Source of the DNA: Struthidea cinerea
Lineage: Eukaryota > Chordata > Aves > Passeriformes > Corcoracidae
Direction of reading: 5' to 3'
Length of the DNA stretch: 64,000 nucleotides
Assembly (NCBI GenBank): GCA_013397865.1
Contig: VZTI01003143.1
Location: 1,121,244-1,185,243 of the forward strand
In this document: positions 11,219 to 23,985 of the stretch, piece after piece
Position numbering within the stretch: the first letter of the stretch is position 1
Layout of the letters: each line of letters opens with the position of its first letter
The notes under the pieces: generated by a model
Databases searched by the model: none
The model's input: the letters and a program-made list of their open reading frames with translations, nothing else
What the model was told of the DNA's origin: nothing
Position numbers and translations under genes: made by a program

Positions 11219-13521
11219 ATTTCTTAAAGTTCTTCAGTTAGACTAAATGGGAATGCAATCACTGACATAACTCTTCCTTGTGGAATAAGGTCAGAAAAAA
11301 ATGGAGACTCTTAAGGTGACACAAAATGGAGTCCTTCATGAAAGAAAGGAGAAGCTTCAGTCAGGACTTCCCCATTCTCCCCTCTCTTCACGAAAAATTA
11401 TACACCATACTGGAAAATGCATTTTTTTTCTCATTGTTAATTGAATATTGACTTTGAAGTATTCACCTTGAATCTTGCACAATGTTTTTTACACTGTGTA
11501 AAATAGCACATTCACTACTATTTGAATAGCCACGAATATCAATTTTCATTCTCAGAGTTTTTCTAATATTATACTCTAGTGACATAGTTACAAAAATAGT
11601 TTTACATGTAAGTTTTCTTTAATGCTGTAAATATAAGATTGTTTCTTTATTGTTAGGAGTTCTCTCATGTCAGGTTTATGTGAAAACTGATTCATGCACC
11701 AAAGATTTAGAGCTCATTTAATGCTCTTGATATAGAATAACATGCAGGTGTCAGTCCTCCAAATTTCAGTGAAGATTAACCTAATATGCAACATGGTGAC
11801 CTAACAGTTCTTCATTTGAAAGAAGTCTGAAAAGTAATCTCTGATATAGCCAGAGAGTGAGAATAACCCAGTGGGATTTCCACCTCTTCATTTCCTAATG
11901 AGTTTTTTGATAATGAGAGGTGACTTTGCCAGTCACTGTGGGCTCTATTATGGCTAATTTACTCTACTTCGCTCTCCTTGTTAATTATTAACACTAGCCT
12001 TTTTATCCCCATGAGACCACATTCCAGTTTTTCCCTTTTTAGACTTTTTTTTTCTAAATATATCTTTCTAAATATATTATGAAGGTGATAGTTTTCAGGA
12101 AAGGATTTTCACTCAGGGTAAAGTCAGAATTATAGATGTTACATTGGAAGACTGTAAAATTTATTATATAAGCATGGGAAGCTCTTGCTAATGCTTTTAA
12201 TGCAGTTACAAGGTGAAAAGGCTGTTAATTAAAGAATAAGCACTGAGGTATGTTCCACCTGGGAATCAGTTCTTGGTAGAACGGTCACTTGCCACTTGCT
12301 AACATGTCCACTGATTAATAGGTGACTAATTTCCATGGTTGCTTTCCAGTAGTTCTGGGAAAAGAAAAAGTGTGTAATTTTCCAGATGGCTTTCACTTGC
12401 CAGAAACTGTCATTTAATATATCTATTACCATTAGGGAATTACTAAAATTGGTATATAGGTGTGATATTTCATACAACAGTTGTTTCATATCCTTCAGTT
12501 AAAGTTTTACAATATTTGTAATAATTGCTTTAACATGAAAGTTTTCATCAAATGTCTTTCATAAGCCTATTCTAGTAATTAGCATTATTATCCATTTAAT
12601 CTTTTAAGGAAAGAAAAATCAGTAGCCTATCAGCAATCTTTTGCATGAGAGGACTACCCTTGTTTGTTTCTAACACTTCTCTCAGGATGGAACAAAAGCT
12701 CAAAGGAACACAAATGACACAACAATAAAGTTAAAACTGGTGTCACAAATCCTTCTTGTAAGACTACTGTAAAATGCCTACACAGCTTTCAGAAACCAAA
12801 GAATTGTCTTAAGTGCATGTAACATCACAACTAGAGATGTGCTTCCTAAACTGAAAATGTATGACGGTAGGAAAATAGGCTGAATATCACATCTGAATAT
12901 AGGCTTCACATTGCTAATCTGGATTTTAGATGTTCAGACACCACTTAAAGTAGTGCACAGTCCACCTTTCAGGAGTCTAGCTCTTCTGAGATCTGCATTA
13001 AGATTGAACAATTCCTACACCCTTTTCAGCAACCTTCTGAATTGCCATCATGGCAATTTTAACAAGTTTCTGAAGTTGCAGTTGGCCCAACAAAGGATCC
13101 AAACAGAACATTTGTTCTGTGTATTCTATTCCATTCAGGCTAAGACTACTATACCTTTAATAGACATAGCTAGTCTGAAAGTAGTTTAGAAGGCTTAGAA
13201 GGAAATATAAACTACAACTTTATTTCAGCAGTATAGATTAAATGCAAACTATCAACACCTCTTATACTACTTGTACATTGTTGATTCCAAACTGAGTAAT
13301 TAGTGAAGACCAAATGGTTAATGCGTTGCCAGAATAAGGACTGAAATGGTGCAAAGATAAACTGCTCAGCTTGCAGGCAATGGAGCACCAGGATATGTAT
13401 CATAAAACAGGCATTGTCACTTTTATTTTGAGCATTATATTATATAGAAACACATTTCTAAGGTGTTGGTGCATTGAAAAATTTTATGCAAGGAGTATGT
13501 AAAAAAAAAATAAGATCTTAC

Positions 13522-13678
13522 TGTCATTTCTGAGGGCATTATTCAGCAGCTGGAAAAGTGGGAAGCTGTCCCAGGAGTCCTGTGGCTGTGCCTCAAGTGC
13601 TGAATCCATATCAACAGAATACAGAGACAAAAACTTCTCTGCATGCTCAGCCAACAATTCCGGCCACCAAGCAAATGC
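13522..13678 (-). CDS. CADPS2: CADPS2 exon: AFAWWPELLAEHAEKF
   Basis: 157-nt exon, window residues 352-403 plus one base. It reads AFAWWPELLAEHAEKFLSLY, then SVDMDSALEAQPQDSWDSFP and LFQLLNNALRND. The EHAEKF..YSVDMD..L pattern is typical of the MHD/MUN fold; PELLAEHAEKF and QPQDSWDSF are the CADPS2 versions. The acceptor is gtttgcag and the donor is AATGACA|GTAAGA. It starts in phase 0 and ends in phase 1. NNALRND has Ala where I recall Phe in mammals. Confidence 0.96.
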
Positions 13679-16600
13679 CTGCAAACATGACAAAATAAAA
13701 TTACTAAACATGAGTCAAAGCAAAGAGATGTGTTCTATCTATGGCAGAATACATCTGGGTCTGTCACGTCATGTCCTGTCTCATTTGGGGAGGAAGAATG
13801 GGCCAAGTGAAAAATGTGAAAATATTTTATAAAAATTTGCATTGAAAAATGTAAGAAATCAAGCAGATTATTCTGAAAAAGGTGATATGATCAGAATAAA
13901 TACATAAAACCAAAAATAAAAATCAAAAAAGGGAGTATAAATACCTGCAACTTTTTGTGAGAGAGCAAAGAAAAGCATGAAGGCCTCATCCTTGAAAAAA
14001 TGACTGTACATGTTTCTTTTGATTTGATTAAATTCTAAAGTGGATCAATTTATTTTTAAAATAAATCTTTATGAATACATTTTGCATCCATTTGGTAACT
14101 ACAAAGGATGGTTTCAGTGTGAAATTTTAGTGCTTGAAGTCTGAGGGGTTTTTTTAACAGCTAGAGATTGATGTTAATTCCTATTTTTGCCTTAAAGATG
14201 TTGGCTTCTTCTGAGGAAGACATCCAGTTTTCCTTCTGCAAATGCTATAAATCTTTAGAAGTTCACTAATGTCTATACTCATTTTCAGTAACTTAACACA
14301 TTGGAACAGTTTTCGCTGGCAAAAATTTATATTCTTAGGTAATCCTAGCCTTAAAGAAGAGAAAAAATCCGTGAAAAATATTGTCAGCAAGTAAATCCAG
14401 CTCTGCATTAAAGACAAATAACTATTGTACCTTTTCACCATCACATAAATCTAGGCTTTTAAAGGCCAGTATTGGAGCTGAGCATTGGATCAGGGGGAGC
14501 TCTGTGATCCTGGAGTTAAAGATGAAGATGAAAGGAGTTTATGAAATAGGATGAATATCAAATCCTGCTGAGAGAGTTTTGCTCAGAGTTTATAAAAGCG
14601 TCTGACAGTGAGAAATACCCACACATGCAACATAGGAAGATGTAATTGCTTTCAAACTTTTTCCACTCATTTTGAATATATAATTTTGAATATTTTTGAG
14701 TTGCCAGCATGGAACATATGTAGCTTGATCTACACAAGAGCTGAGTCCCTATAACTTCAAAAAAATTCCCAGAAATTTTCACTTGCATTTATGAAATGTA
14801 GGCCCTGGGTAGTGTAGAATTATGTACTCAGGTTTGAAAGGCATCAAATAAAAGACAGCTTTTGTAAAGTGGTCTACAAACGTATTTTTGCATTGTGGAC
14901 TTTCTGACAACTGCCTGTAGTTCTTTTTGACATAGGGCAAAAGGAGAAATGATGAATTGACAAAAGGTTTTAAAGAAATGCTGAGCATCCTGTGCTATTA
15001 CTGAAAAGTACTTAGTGTGTTGCAGTGACAGGACGGAAGGATGACAACTGGTAGCATACTAAGAAGGACAGACGAGGCTTCAAAAACTGTGGCAAGAGTT
15101 TGAAATGGAGTCTTTTTCATCAAACTGGTAGAAATTTCTTATTAATAAACCCTCTTTAAATAGGAGTTCATTAAAGGAACAGACTCCTTATTCTAGAAAA
15201 TAACTATATGAAAATAAAAAATGAATATAGGCACTGGCAGGTGACCCTTCTAAGCAAGCAAATATTGCCAAAATTTCAAAACAAAGCAAAACCAAAACTA
15301 TAAAATTAGCACATTTCCCCTCCATTTCCTTCCTCTTTGTAAACAACACTTTGAACCCAGACAGACATTCTTCTGACTCTCTCAAGAGCTATGCATCATT
15401 ACTCAGGCAGCAAGAAAGAAGAATAGAAAAAAAAGTTACAGATAAATGTAACAGCACAGTTGTTTCAGATAATAACAGGCTAAAAGCAATTAGCAATCGG
15501 TGACACACATTCTAGAACAAAAACATTGACTGGATTAAAGGAAGAATGGAGGTCTTAGATTCTAGAAAGACACACAAATGTGACTATACAACACCAGAAA
15601 ACATCAAAACAGTTTATGCTACATGTTCAATGCACAGTTCCATGCTATAAGTAGAGAAAAACAATGCTTAGTTCATCAGGAATCACATACCTCTCTTCCC
15701 TTTGGGAATCCCCGAAATTTGTAAATATTATGAATTAAAAAAAAAGAAAAGAATCTAGTATTAAAAAATGTGATATATTATTTTACAGATTACTGATCCA
15801 TTTCGTCAGCTGTAGCATCAAACACTGAGCATTCCCATAACATTATGATGTGAAGTCACCACACTTAATATTCAGTTTTGAGTAGGGAATGTATAATTTG
15901 GTGATCTTTTTCTCAGATATATTTTAATATTGAAATGTATGCTCTATAAATTTCAGCGAAATTGAACACTTATTACATGAATGAAGGAAGGGGAAAATAA
16001 TCTTAGCATTATATTTATTCTTTTCAAGGTACCTTAGATAAGATTGCAAACTTTTGCTGAATAAATTTTTCTGAAGGCACATGCAATCTATTTACCCTTC
16101 TGAAAAACACCACATCTCTGACTGCAAATAAGTAGTACAGAAAGCAATCTTTGAACAGAGATATTTAACCATATGTGTATGATTTGATCTGGGTTTTGTT
16201 TCTATGTTCTTTTCCACAGAAGTCCAGTATTCTTACAGTCATGCAGGTCCTCAAAAGACAAAGACCACAATATATACATTTTATTAAGTACTCATTACAC
16301 TGTAACACAGTGGCAACAGTAGTATAGAACAGGACCTCCAGGGAATTAATTTCAAATCATCAAAACAGCTGTTACTTCAGTATAAGATAAAATATCTATA
16401 ACAAGTTCACACATGACAGATGTAAGCTAAAAACCAGATTCCACAGTGTGATATAAAACCAGATGTTTTGAATGATCATATTTCATAGCTAAATATACGA
16501 AATAATGTTTATCCCTTTGCATGTTTTCCAAAAAATATTTATTGAGTTTTTTGAGAACATTTAAAAAACAATTTCCTGAACCTTAGAAAACTGTATTTAT

Positions 16601-17256
16601 TAATTAAATTTCAATAATATATACAAGTGTATCTGAGCAAGTTAAATTTTGTATTTTCTTGATATAAGAAGTGCCAGAATTCTAGCTATTATGGTTTCTG
16701 TATCATGAAGCAAAAGATGTGAAAGTAAGAAACATAAAACTGTTCTATTTCATTTCTTCTACCTTACAATGACATTTTTAAAAGCACAAGTTTAAAAGCA
16801 TACTTTTCAATCAGCAGAAGAGCAATGGGAATGAGATTATGATAACTATAATTATTTTTGTATCTATAATCTAGATCTATACAGCATGACAAAAACCAAC
16901 ATTCAGTTGTATTTTCTTTCTATTTTGAACGAGAGGTGAAAAGTTGGAAGGAACAACTGTATAAGGCTATGAATGTTTTCCATACCATTTCACCACCTCC
17001 AGCACAAAGATGCTTTCTCTTTTTTATGCTCTTTAATTTTCATTTCTAAACCCACAGTTCATTCAAGCGAATTCAAGTAGAGTTTTACTTCACTTTTCAT
17101 AAGCTTCAAGTGTCTTATTCCTCTGTAAATGTGAACTGCCTTAAACATATGTCAGACAGTAAAACTAAAATGTTTCATGACAGACTTGCTTCGCATCAGG
17201 GGAGAGAAAATCTAGGAACAAACCATTCTCTACAGCAAATGCAATTACAGCCTCAC
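13679..17256 (-). other. CADPS2: Intron, 3.6 kb
   Basis: Phase-0 intron, AT-rich, with no repeat family or exon recognised. CADPS can carry a short insert at this junction, as I recall (PHVDKGE after EEHHAE). I did not find a convincing counterpart here. Confidence 0.75.
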
Positions 17257-17360
17257 CTCTGAATGATGCTCTTCATTTTGCTGCAATACTTCGATACAGA
17301 GTTCTGCAAGGTGAAGAACCTCTTCCAGTTTTCTAGCAGGTGTTGCTTGATTCATGGTCT
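17257..17360 (-). CDS. CADPS2: CADPS2 exon: ETMNQATPARKLEEVLHLAEL
   Basis: 104-nt exon, window residues 317-351. It reads ETMNQATPARKLEEVLHLAE, then LCIEVLQQNEEHHSE. The helix EVLHLAELCIEVLQQNEEHH is conserved across CAPS proteins, and ETMNQ marks CADPS2 rather than CADPS (NVGRLITPAKK). The acceptor is catgtag and the donor is TCAGAG|GTGAGG. It starts in phase 1 and ends in phase 0. The final HHSE has Ser where I recall Ala in mammals. Confidence 0.95.
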
Positions 17361-20300
17361 CTACATGAATATAAAATATAAAGCAAAATTGCTTTAGTTA
17401 CAAATATGATTTACAGTAAGAGAAAACGATGTCAGAAACTAATGGGAATAGTGCAAACTGACAAGTTTCTGAAGTATAAGAAATATCAAATGTTAAGGAT
17501 AATCATTTAATGCACATAAACAGCTGAATATACAGATAACTAAAAAGAGAAAATAATTCACAAAAGCATCACTGGTCATTGTAAACATTATCTGATTTTA
17601 TATGAGAGAAATAACAGGTGCATCAGTGTATTAGATGCTCAACTTTTGCAATAAGGAAGTTCTTTTTCTCTCCAAGGCCATATATACAAAGACAGCAGAT
17701 AGTGGAGACGTTTTTTGTTATTGTCAGTACAATGTCATTCTCACCAGATGACTCATTACTGTCATCAGCAATATTCATACCTTTTGCAGCAGTCACAAAT
17801 TCCAAATGTTTCAGCAAAAGAAGACATTCAATTTTAGGCATATTTAAAAATAAGAAAAGTGAAAACCACAATAATTCATACAACTAATTTCTAGTAACTA
17901 ATTATTCAAATAACTAATTTTCTACCTGCTGTTCATCAGTAACGGTGAATCTGCATTCTTTTCAGTACCATAGTGAAAAGTAGCATTATGAAATAAGGAT
18001 CTTACAACAGAATTAACCCAAGCCTACTAAAAATTCCACCTAAAAGAAGCACAAATGCAAAAGTTACAAATGACATGAGGCTCACTCATTCTACCCAGTA
18101 GACTTCAAAAAGAAAGGACACAAGAAAGGTAAACCAAATGTAACTAAAATACTTACAGGGAAATTAAACAACCATTAAGTTTGAAATAAAAAAAGACCAA
18201 CAACAACATAGCAGTAGATTTCAGAAAGAATCACAGGAGAAAAGGGAAGAGTTCAACAGAATGCTTTTACAAACATATTTTAATCAGTAAAAGTAATTTG
18301 TCAAACTACATATTGAATACATTTGAATTGTTAGGGATAACTTCAGCATTAGCTATTAGAGCTTGTTTACCTAAAAAAGCTCTTGTTGCTAAGCATAAAT
18401 CATGAGATGATGGAAATGATGTACAATATAATCAGATATAAAGTATCACATTAACCAGGTTTGCAGAGAACTTATAAAGCTGATAACAATGTCAGTGAGG
18501 GTTTCAGGAATTCTATTTTCTCATTTTTTGTGCATTTTTCTAGATCACGTGGCTAGCAAGTCATGTGAAAACACATCTTCATAGGCAGAAAATTCTGCTG
18601 ACATTTCTTTCCCACTCTGCATTCATCATGACAAAGAACATTATCAGATTAATGAAACAATTTACATAATCTCCTTGGTGTTAGTAAAAATATCAATCTG
18701 CATGCAACAAATATTTTTAACACTTAACATTTCCAGCAAGTCAAAGCAACATTCCAGAACTTGTCCAGTTCTCCAGCATTAACACACTAATGCATATTAC
18801 AGTGATGAAATATATAGCTTTGATGCAATTTTTGAAGAAACACTGGATTAGAATCTCCAGCAAACATCTACTTCAAAGTGACTAAAACCCCCGCATCGTT
18901 TTCACGCAAAAACCAAGCAGGCAAATTAGTTACTGAAGCAACTACTAAGAATTTTTTAAAATCTTATTAAAAGAGACCACATAACCAAATCTGTTGGAAT
19001 ATTTTCTTTTCCAAAACCAGAATTTATCTCAAGAAAGAGTTAGTGTAGGAACATGGGTCAAGCACAAAGCACACACCAGACACAAAACTACATTCATAAT
19101 GCCAAGATCACTGTTATCAATACTGTACTGTATTGCATTTACAATTTTTGTACTGTACAATGATTATAAGAATACAACAACAACCATACTGAATCAAGTG
19201 AGATTAGAAAGGATCGGCCAAGTACCTATTATTTAGGTTATATTATAAAGACTACTATTGGATTCAGACTAAACCAGTGGTTTCTACACTTATCCTGGAC
19301 TGAAATAACTCTTTCTTCCAGTGGTCAGTGTCCTCCCCTCCCTGAACACACAGCAAGTACGATTCATACAGATAACATACATCACTAGCAGTGTCAATGA
19401 TGCTAATGAGTCTAAGGAATAAACCAGTGATATTAATACAGAGCATGACTGGAACATCTGATTTCAGCATAAACAACTCATTTTATTACAAACTCAGCTG
19501 ATCTTCTTTACCTCACCACTAACCAAGCAAACAAAATAATTGCATTCATAATTGCATATATTCCTAATGAAACTAAATAAGCTGTAAAATATTCAAAAAT
19601 TATATCCTAGAAGGGCTCCTCTAAATTATTAAGAAAGTAATTCTAATAATTATATTGAATCTCATGTTGCATTTTTGCACTGGAATAAATTCACTTATTC
19701 CACATCTGCAATTAGCTCAAGATGGCCTAAAAATGGCTACAGAACAGGTATCATTATCACTAGGGAGAGCAGGAGAAAAAAGATTTACCACCTGTGAGAT
19801 TATCCTGCTCCACCACTGTGATAAGATCACAATGAAGAGAAATATGGTCTCAGGCAAGTACCAATTACATTGAACAAGGCATTAAGGAAATGCAGTTCTG
19901 GTCATCTGTGCTGAAGTGATGGATTTTGATCAGGAATGGAAAGGAAACGAGTTTTTTTTGTTGTGTTCATCTGAAAGGCATCATAAGCCTAATAAAATGA
20001 AGGATGAAAGAGAGGATCAGAAATGTTCCCACGCAGGCAATGTGGGAATACAGTGTTCCCGAAGTGGAGACACTTGGGAAGAAGACGACCTACCTATGAT
20101 CAGGGATGATGCTGGCAGAAGAATAAATCAGTCGTGATAAATGATTTAAACTAGACATTTTTAAGTTTTCAGTCATTGTGGGACTGATGCTCAGGAACAC
20201 TTTCTTTTCAATAGGATTATCATGTTTAGGAGGAAAAATAGCATGAAAACTGTAAATACAGCTTTAAGTTGAGTATGGCAGGTTTCTAATTGATGTTTCA

Positions 20301-21294
20301 TGGCAGGAATGAGGGACGTATTAGTCTGAATGAACTCCAATTTCAGATTTCCATGAAACTCACCATGTTATTTACTAGTTTACATTGAAGCTATTCATTA
20401 CTAGCTAAAAACATGCAAATTACTCTTAATGTTTCTAGCTTTTCACAATATTTTAAAAATCATTATTTTCGTAGAAGACTTGTTCATAAGAAAAGTTGGC
20501 AGAGAATTGCACTCAGTCTGCATTCCTGGACAAATCTCTCTAATTTTTTTTTTTACTTATTCACAGAATAAATCAGTACATGCAATTTCTTTTGCACGAT
20601 ATAGACTTCCCTACATTTCACTTAAGCTTCATCTAAAGCTCCCTTTCCCATCTGTAAGTTACCACATCAGCTAGCCATTTTTCTCTGTAACTAAAGACCT
20701 TTCACATTCTAGGGAATATGTCTTATGGATATCCACCATTTACATGTGTATATACACAAGGGGCTATGAAGTAATTTGAGAAATAAAGAATGAAATATTA
20801 ACTTTTTTATTTTTTTACCAAGTAAGTAGTGTATATGAAATATGAGTAGCAATAAATTCCTATTTGGAAATTTTAGAATGTTCAAAACACCTGAGCAGAA
20901 CACTGTGCTTGTCTTTGTAAGCATAAGAGAATTACAGGAATGGAAATCAGTGCTGTCAGTTTTCATTATATTCATGATGCCTTTCTTCCCACAATTACTA
21001 AAGGTTGTTAAGATGTGTTTACACTGCTCAAACTTACAAGTTGCAGCAGGAGTCGAGTCAGTACATATGCTGCTTGACATCTTTTAGAAAATAAACAGAA
21101 AAAGCCATCAATCATCTGTTTTCAGCTTCACGTTCCGCCAAAACGAAAAAGCAAACCAGGCTTTGCAAATAATGGATGCTTTCTGAAGTATGCATTACCA
21201 GTGAGTCACATAGGTACCGACAAAATATTGTTAAATGAGCTAAGTTAACTGAGTGAACTGCTACTGAAATGAAAAAGTGACTGCTTCATGAACC

Positions 21295-21400
21295 AACGGA
21301 GCCTCGGGCCACAAGGGACTGTCAGATCATCCAGTCTCATCTCCTGTGTCACACAGGCCAGGGAACTTCTCCCCAGTCCTCCTTTCTCGAGACAATCAAG
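21295..21400 (+). repeat. Old interspersed repeat fragment
   Basis: The phrase 'gggactgtcagatcatccag' with 'cacacaggccagggaacttc' resembles a degenerate amniote interspersed repeat usually reading 'gggaccattgtgatcatcta' and 'acacaggccatagaa'. I cannot name the family with certainty. A related copy lies near 62810. Confidence 0.4.
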
Positions 21401-22459
21401 ATGTCTAAAACCTGACAACAGTGTGTCTAAAACCTAACTTAAGCTTGCTTTCCACAAGAGAGTTTATCCTTGAAGAGAAATGCCTCTTTTGTTTTCTCCC
21501 CAGCATGTAAGCTGTTGAACATGTGTGATTAATTTCTCATTGACATGTGCTGAGCACAGGAATCTGCTGATTAAAGAGGCATTTTTTTCTTGGTTACGAA
21601 CAGAGTGGAACTAGGAGACTCCTGTCTCTGGCCTGCCAGTTTCCCCTTCAGTGACACAGCATATATCCCTTACTTGTTATCCCTGCCTCGTATTTAATTT
21701 TTCCCACTTTTCTTCAAACAAGCATGTCCAGAACAAGACACTCAGGAAAGCCAACCTGTCTCCAGTCAGAGGTATTGGAAAAAAGGCAAGTATGCTGAGA
21801 AACTCCCAAGTTCACAGCCTCAGTGGTCTTACAGTAAAGCAGGACATAGTGTAATTGATAATACAGACACATCATAATTTGAGCTTTATGGATCCAACTC
21901 TGCTCCAGCAGGGCCCATTCATTTGGTCTTTTTAACACGTGAAACCTGCAAGATACTCGCTCTGAAGAGTTAACCCAAAACTGCTATAATCTACCCACAG
22001 ATAATTTAGATTTGACTGTGCTGAATTTTTGTGCAATTTCTCCCTGAATTAATTCTGCATGAAAAAGTAAGGAGGTAGATCTGGAAGGACATTCCATATT
22101 TTTCTGATTAAAAAAAAAATCTGACCTTATACGAATAGTGGAATTTAGCTTTAATTATGAAGCTGAAACGAATCTTTCCATAATTGCTTTCTATGATTTC
22201 AATAGCATTTTAAATTCTAGGGAAAAAAAAATAGAATTACCATTATTAGCTAAGTGCAGAAAGATTATGACACTTGTAAAAAGTTAGAGTTTACATCTCC
22301 TGGTCGACAATCTACCATTTTATTGAGTCACACTACAATATTTTCAGGTTTTTAAAATTTATCATAGTATTCAATGGAATTACCTTCATGGGGCAATCAC
22401 AGGCTTAGTTTTGTTTGGTTTGGTGGTTTTTTGGTGTTTTTTTTTTTTTTTTTTTTTTT

Positions 22460-22529
22460 NNNNNNNNNNNNNNNNNNNNNNNNNNNNNNNNNNNNNNNNN
22501 NNNNNNNNNNNNNNNNNNNNNNNNNNNNN
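22460..22529. other. Assembly gap (70 N) in poly-T
   Basis: Seventy undetermined bases are flanked on the left by a poly-T run of more than 20 and on the right by T-rich (GTTTTT)n sequence. The true length of the low-complexity tract is unknown. On the gene strand this is an A-rich tract deep in an intron. Confidence 0.98.
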
Positions 22530-23094
22530 GGTTTTTTGTTTTTGTTTTTGTTTTTTTTTCCCTTTTTTTCAAGAAAGGGAATCTTTGCTCATGGAGAAAC
22601 ATAGAAATAAGAAAATTTAAAAGGTAAAAGCAGAAGAAAAATCTCATTTTTTACAGCTGATCATCAAAGCACATAATATATGATTCTTTGTATTCTGATT
22701 TTGACAACACAGACACAAGCAGCTGGTATCCTCCTTGTTTTCCTCACATCTAATTTCACTCCAAAGGGGGAAAGAACTAATATTCTCAGCACTTCCTGAT
22801 ACTGTAGAATAAAACTCAGAGATAACAAACATGGCAAACTGCAAGGCTTCATGAATAACGATAACTGAATAGGTGAATAACTCACCTATTAGATGGAGAG
22901 AAAACAGGCACTTGAAAATGCAGACTTAGTAAACAGTATTTTTAAAAAAACAGAATATTCTAAGACTAGATTTTAGAGACTTACTGAAAAATGACAACAA
23001 GAAATCTAATGCTGGCAGGTAAGGGGAAGGGAAAAGAGATGTTGAAAATTATTAACTGAAACAAAAACTGAAGAAATTACTAATTGAGGACATA

Positions 23095-23985
23095 AAATGA
23101 ACAGAAAATAGAATAAAGTGCAACACAGATTTGCAAAGGTAGGTTGAACTAGACTTGTGGCGTAGCTTTTCTAGATAGGATATTTTTGTATAAAAGAAAT
23201 TCAGTAGATCTCATCTATTCTGACTTTAATAAAGCATTTGATACTGTGCCTCATGGGAAAACTACCAGTTAAGCTGAAGAAAATGAGGATTAAAAAAGAA
23301 ACTGTGTGTGGGATAAAGAAGATGCCTCACGTGAAAGGCAGTAGGCAGTGCTGAGAAAGAGCAAAAAAAGGATTCTTGAGAGATTCCTTAAAGATTCATC
23401 TTAGCTACCTTAATATTTTCACCAGGGACTGTAGAGTAAATATTAGGAGCACAATGACAACACAAATGTGTAAGATATGGGAAATAGATGCAGTAACAGG
23501 AACTGGATAATTCCAAGGAATGGAAGAGAGAAACATATTAAAATACCTTCAAGAGCTAAAGGAAAACATATTGAAATACTTTAAGAAGGAGCAATACATT
23601 TTGACACATGAACAGCAATAAACATTTTCTATAAACTGGGAATATGTCAGCCCAAAATGATCAAAACTCTGAAGACTGGGTTGAATTAATTTTTACGGAA
23701 GGGCTGTGTGACACAAGCATGATACAGACATCAGAACTCATGTTCCTTGACTATACCAGATAAAATGTTTCTGGTATAACAGTACTGCTAGTACTGTGCA
23801 AGGCATCTCACGGGGATGACTTTGCACAGTTCTTGTCACCAATGTTCACGAAGGGGGAATTCAAACTTTAATACAGAAGGAACCCTGAAATGATAAAAAT
23901 GAAGAACAGGAGGCTGCTTAGAGATAAGGTGGTGAAAGCCTAAGTTGCATGAGCATAAAACTCCCTATAAAAATGTATCATAGTG
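23095..23985 (+). repeat. CR1-like LINE fragment with RT motif
   Basis: The plus strand contains 'agtgcaacacagatttgcaa', then a stretch translating as SDFNKAFDTVPH, which is the reverse-transcriptase motif of CR1-type LINEs (usually DFSKAFDTVPH). Later 'gttcttgtcaccaatgttca', 'gaattcaaactttaatacag' and 'ggaggctgcttagagataag' match the order of the family's 3' part. Stops and indels throughout show it is inactive. Antisense to CADPS2. Confidence 0.75.

Larger units (their letters stand above)
6459..13521 (-). other. CADPS2: Intron, 7.1 kb
   Basis: Contains a 13-bp inverted repeat (7387-7421), the minus-strand LINE reverse-transcriptase relic (8297-8884) and a (CTCC)n run at 11203-11218. Nothing else is recognised between 8900 and 13500 apart from AT-rich unique sequence. 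Confidence 0.8.

Noticed and set aside
13679..17256. Possible second microexon between EEHHSE and AFAWW, as known for CADPS.
   Set aside because: I found no short segment with a good acceptor, donor and frame coding for a similar insert.
22374..22647. Open frames running across the N gap.
   Set aside because: They consist of undetermined bases and poly-T translation.
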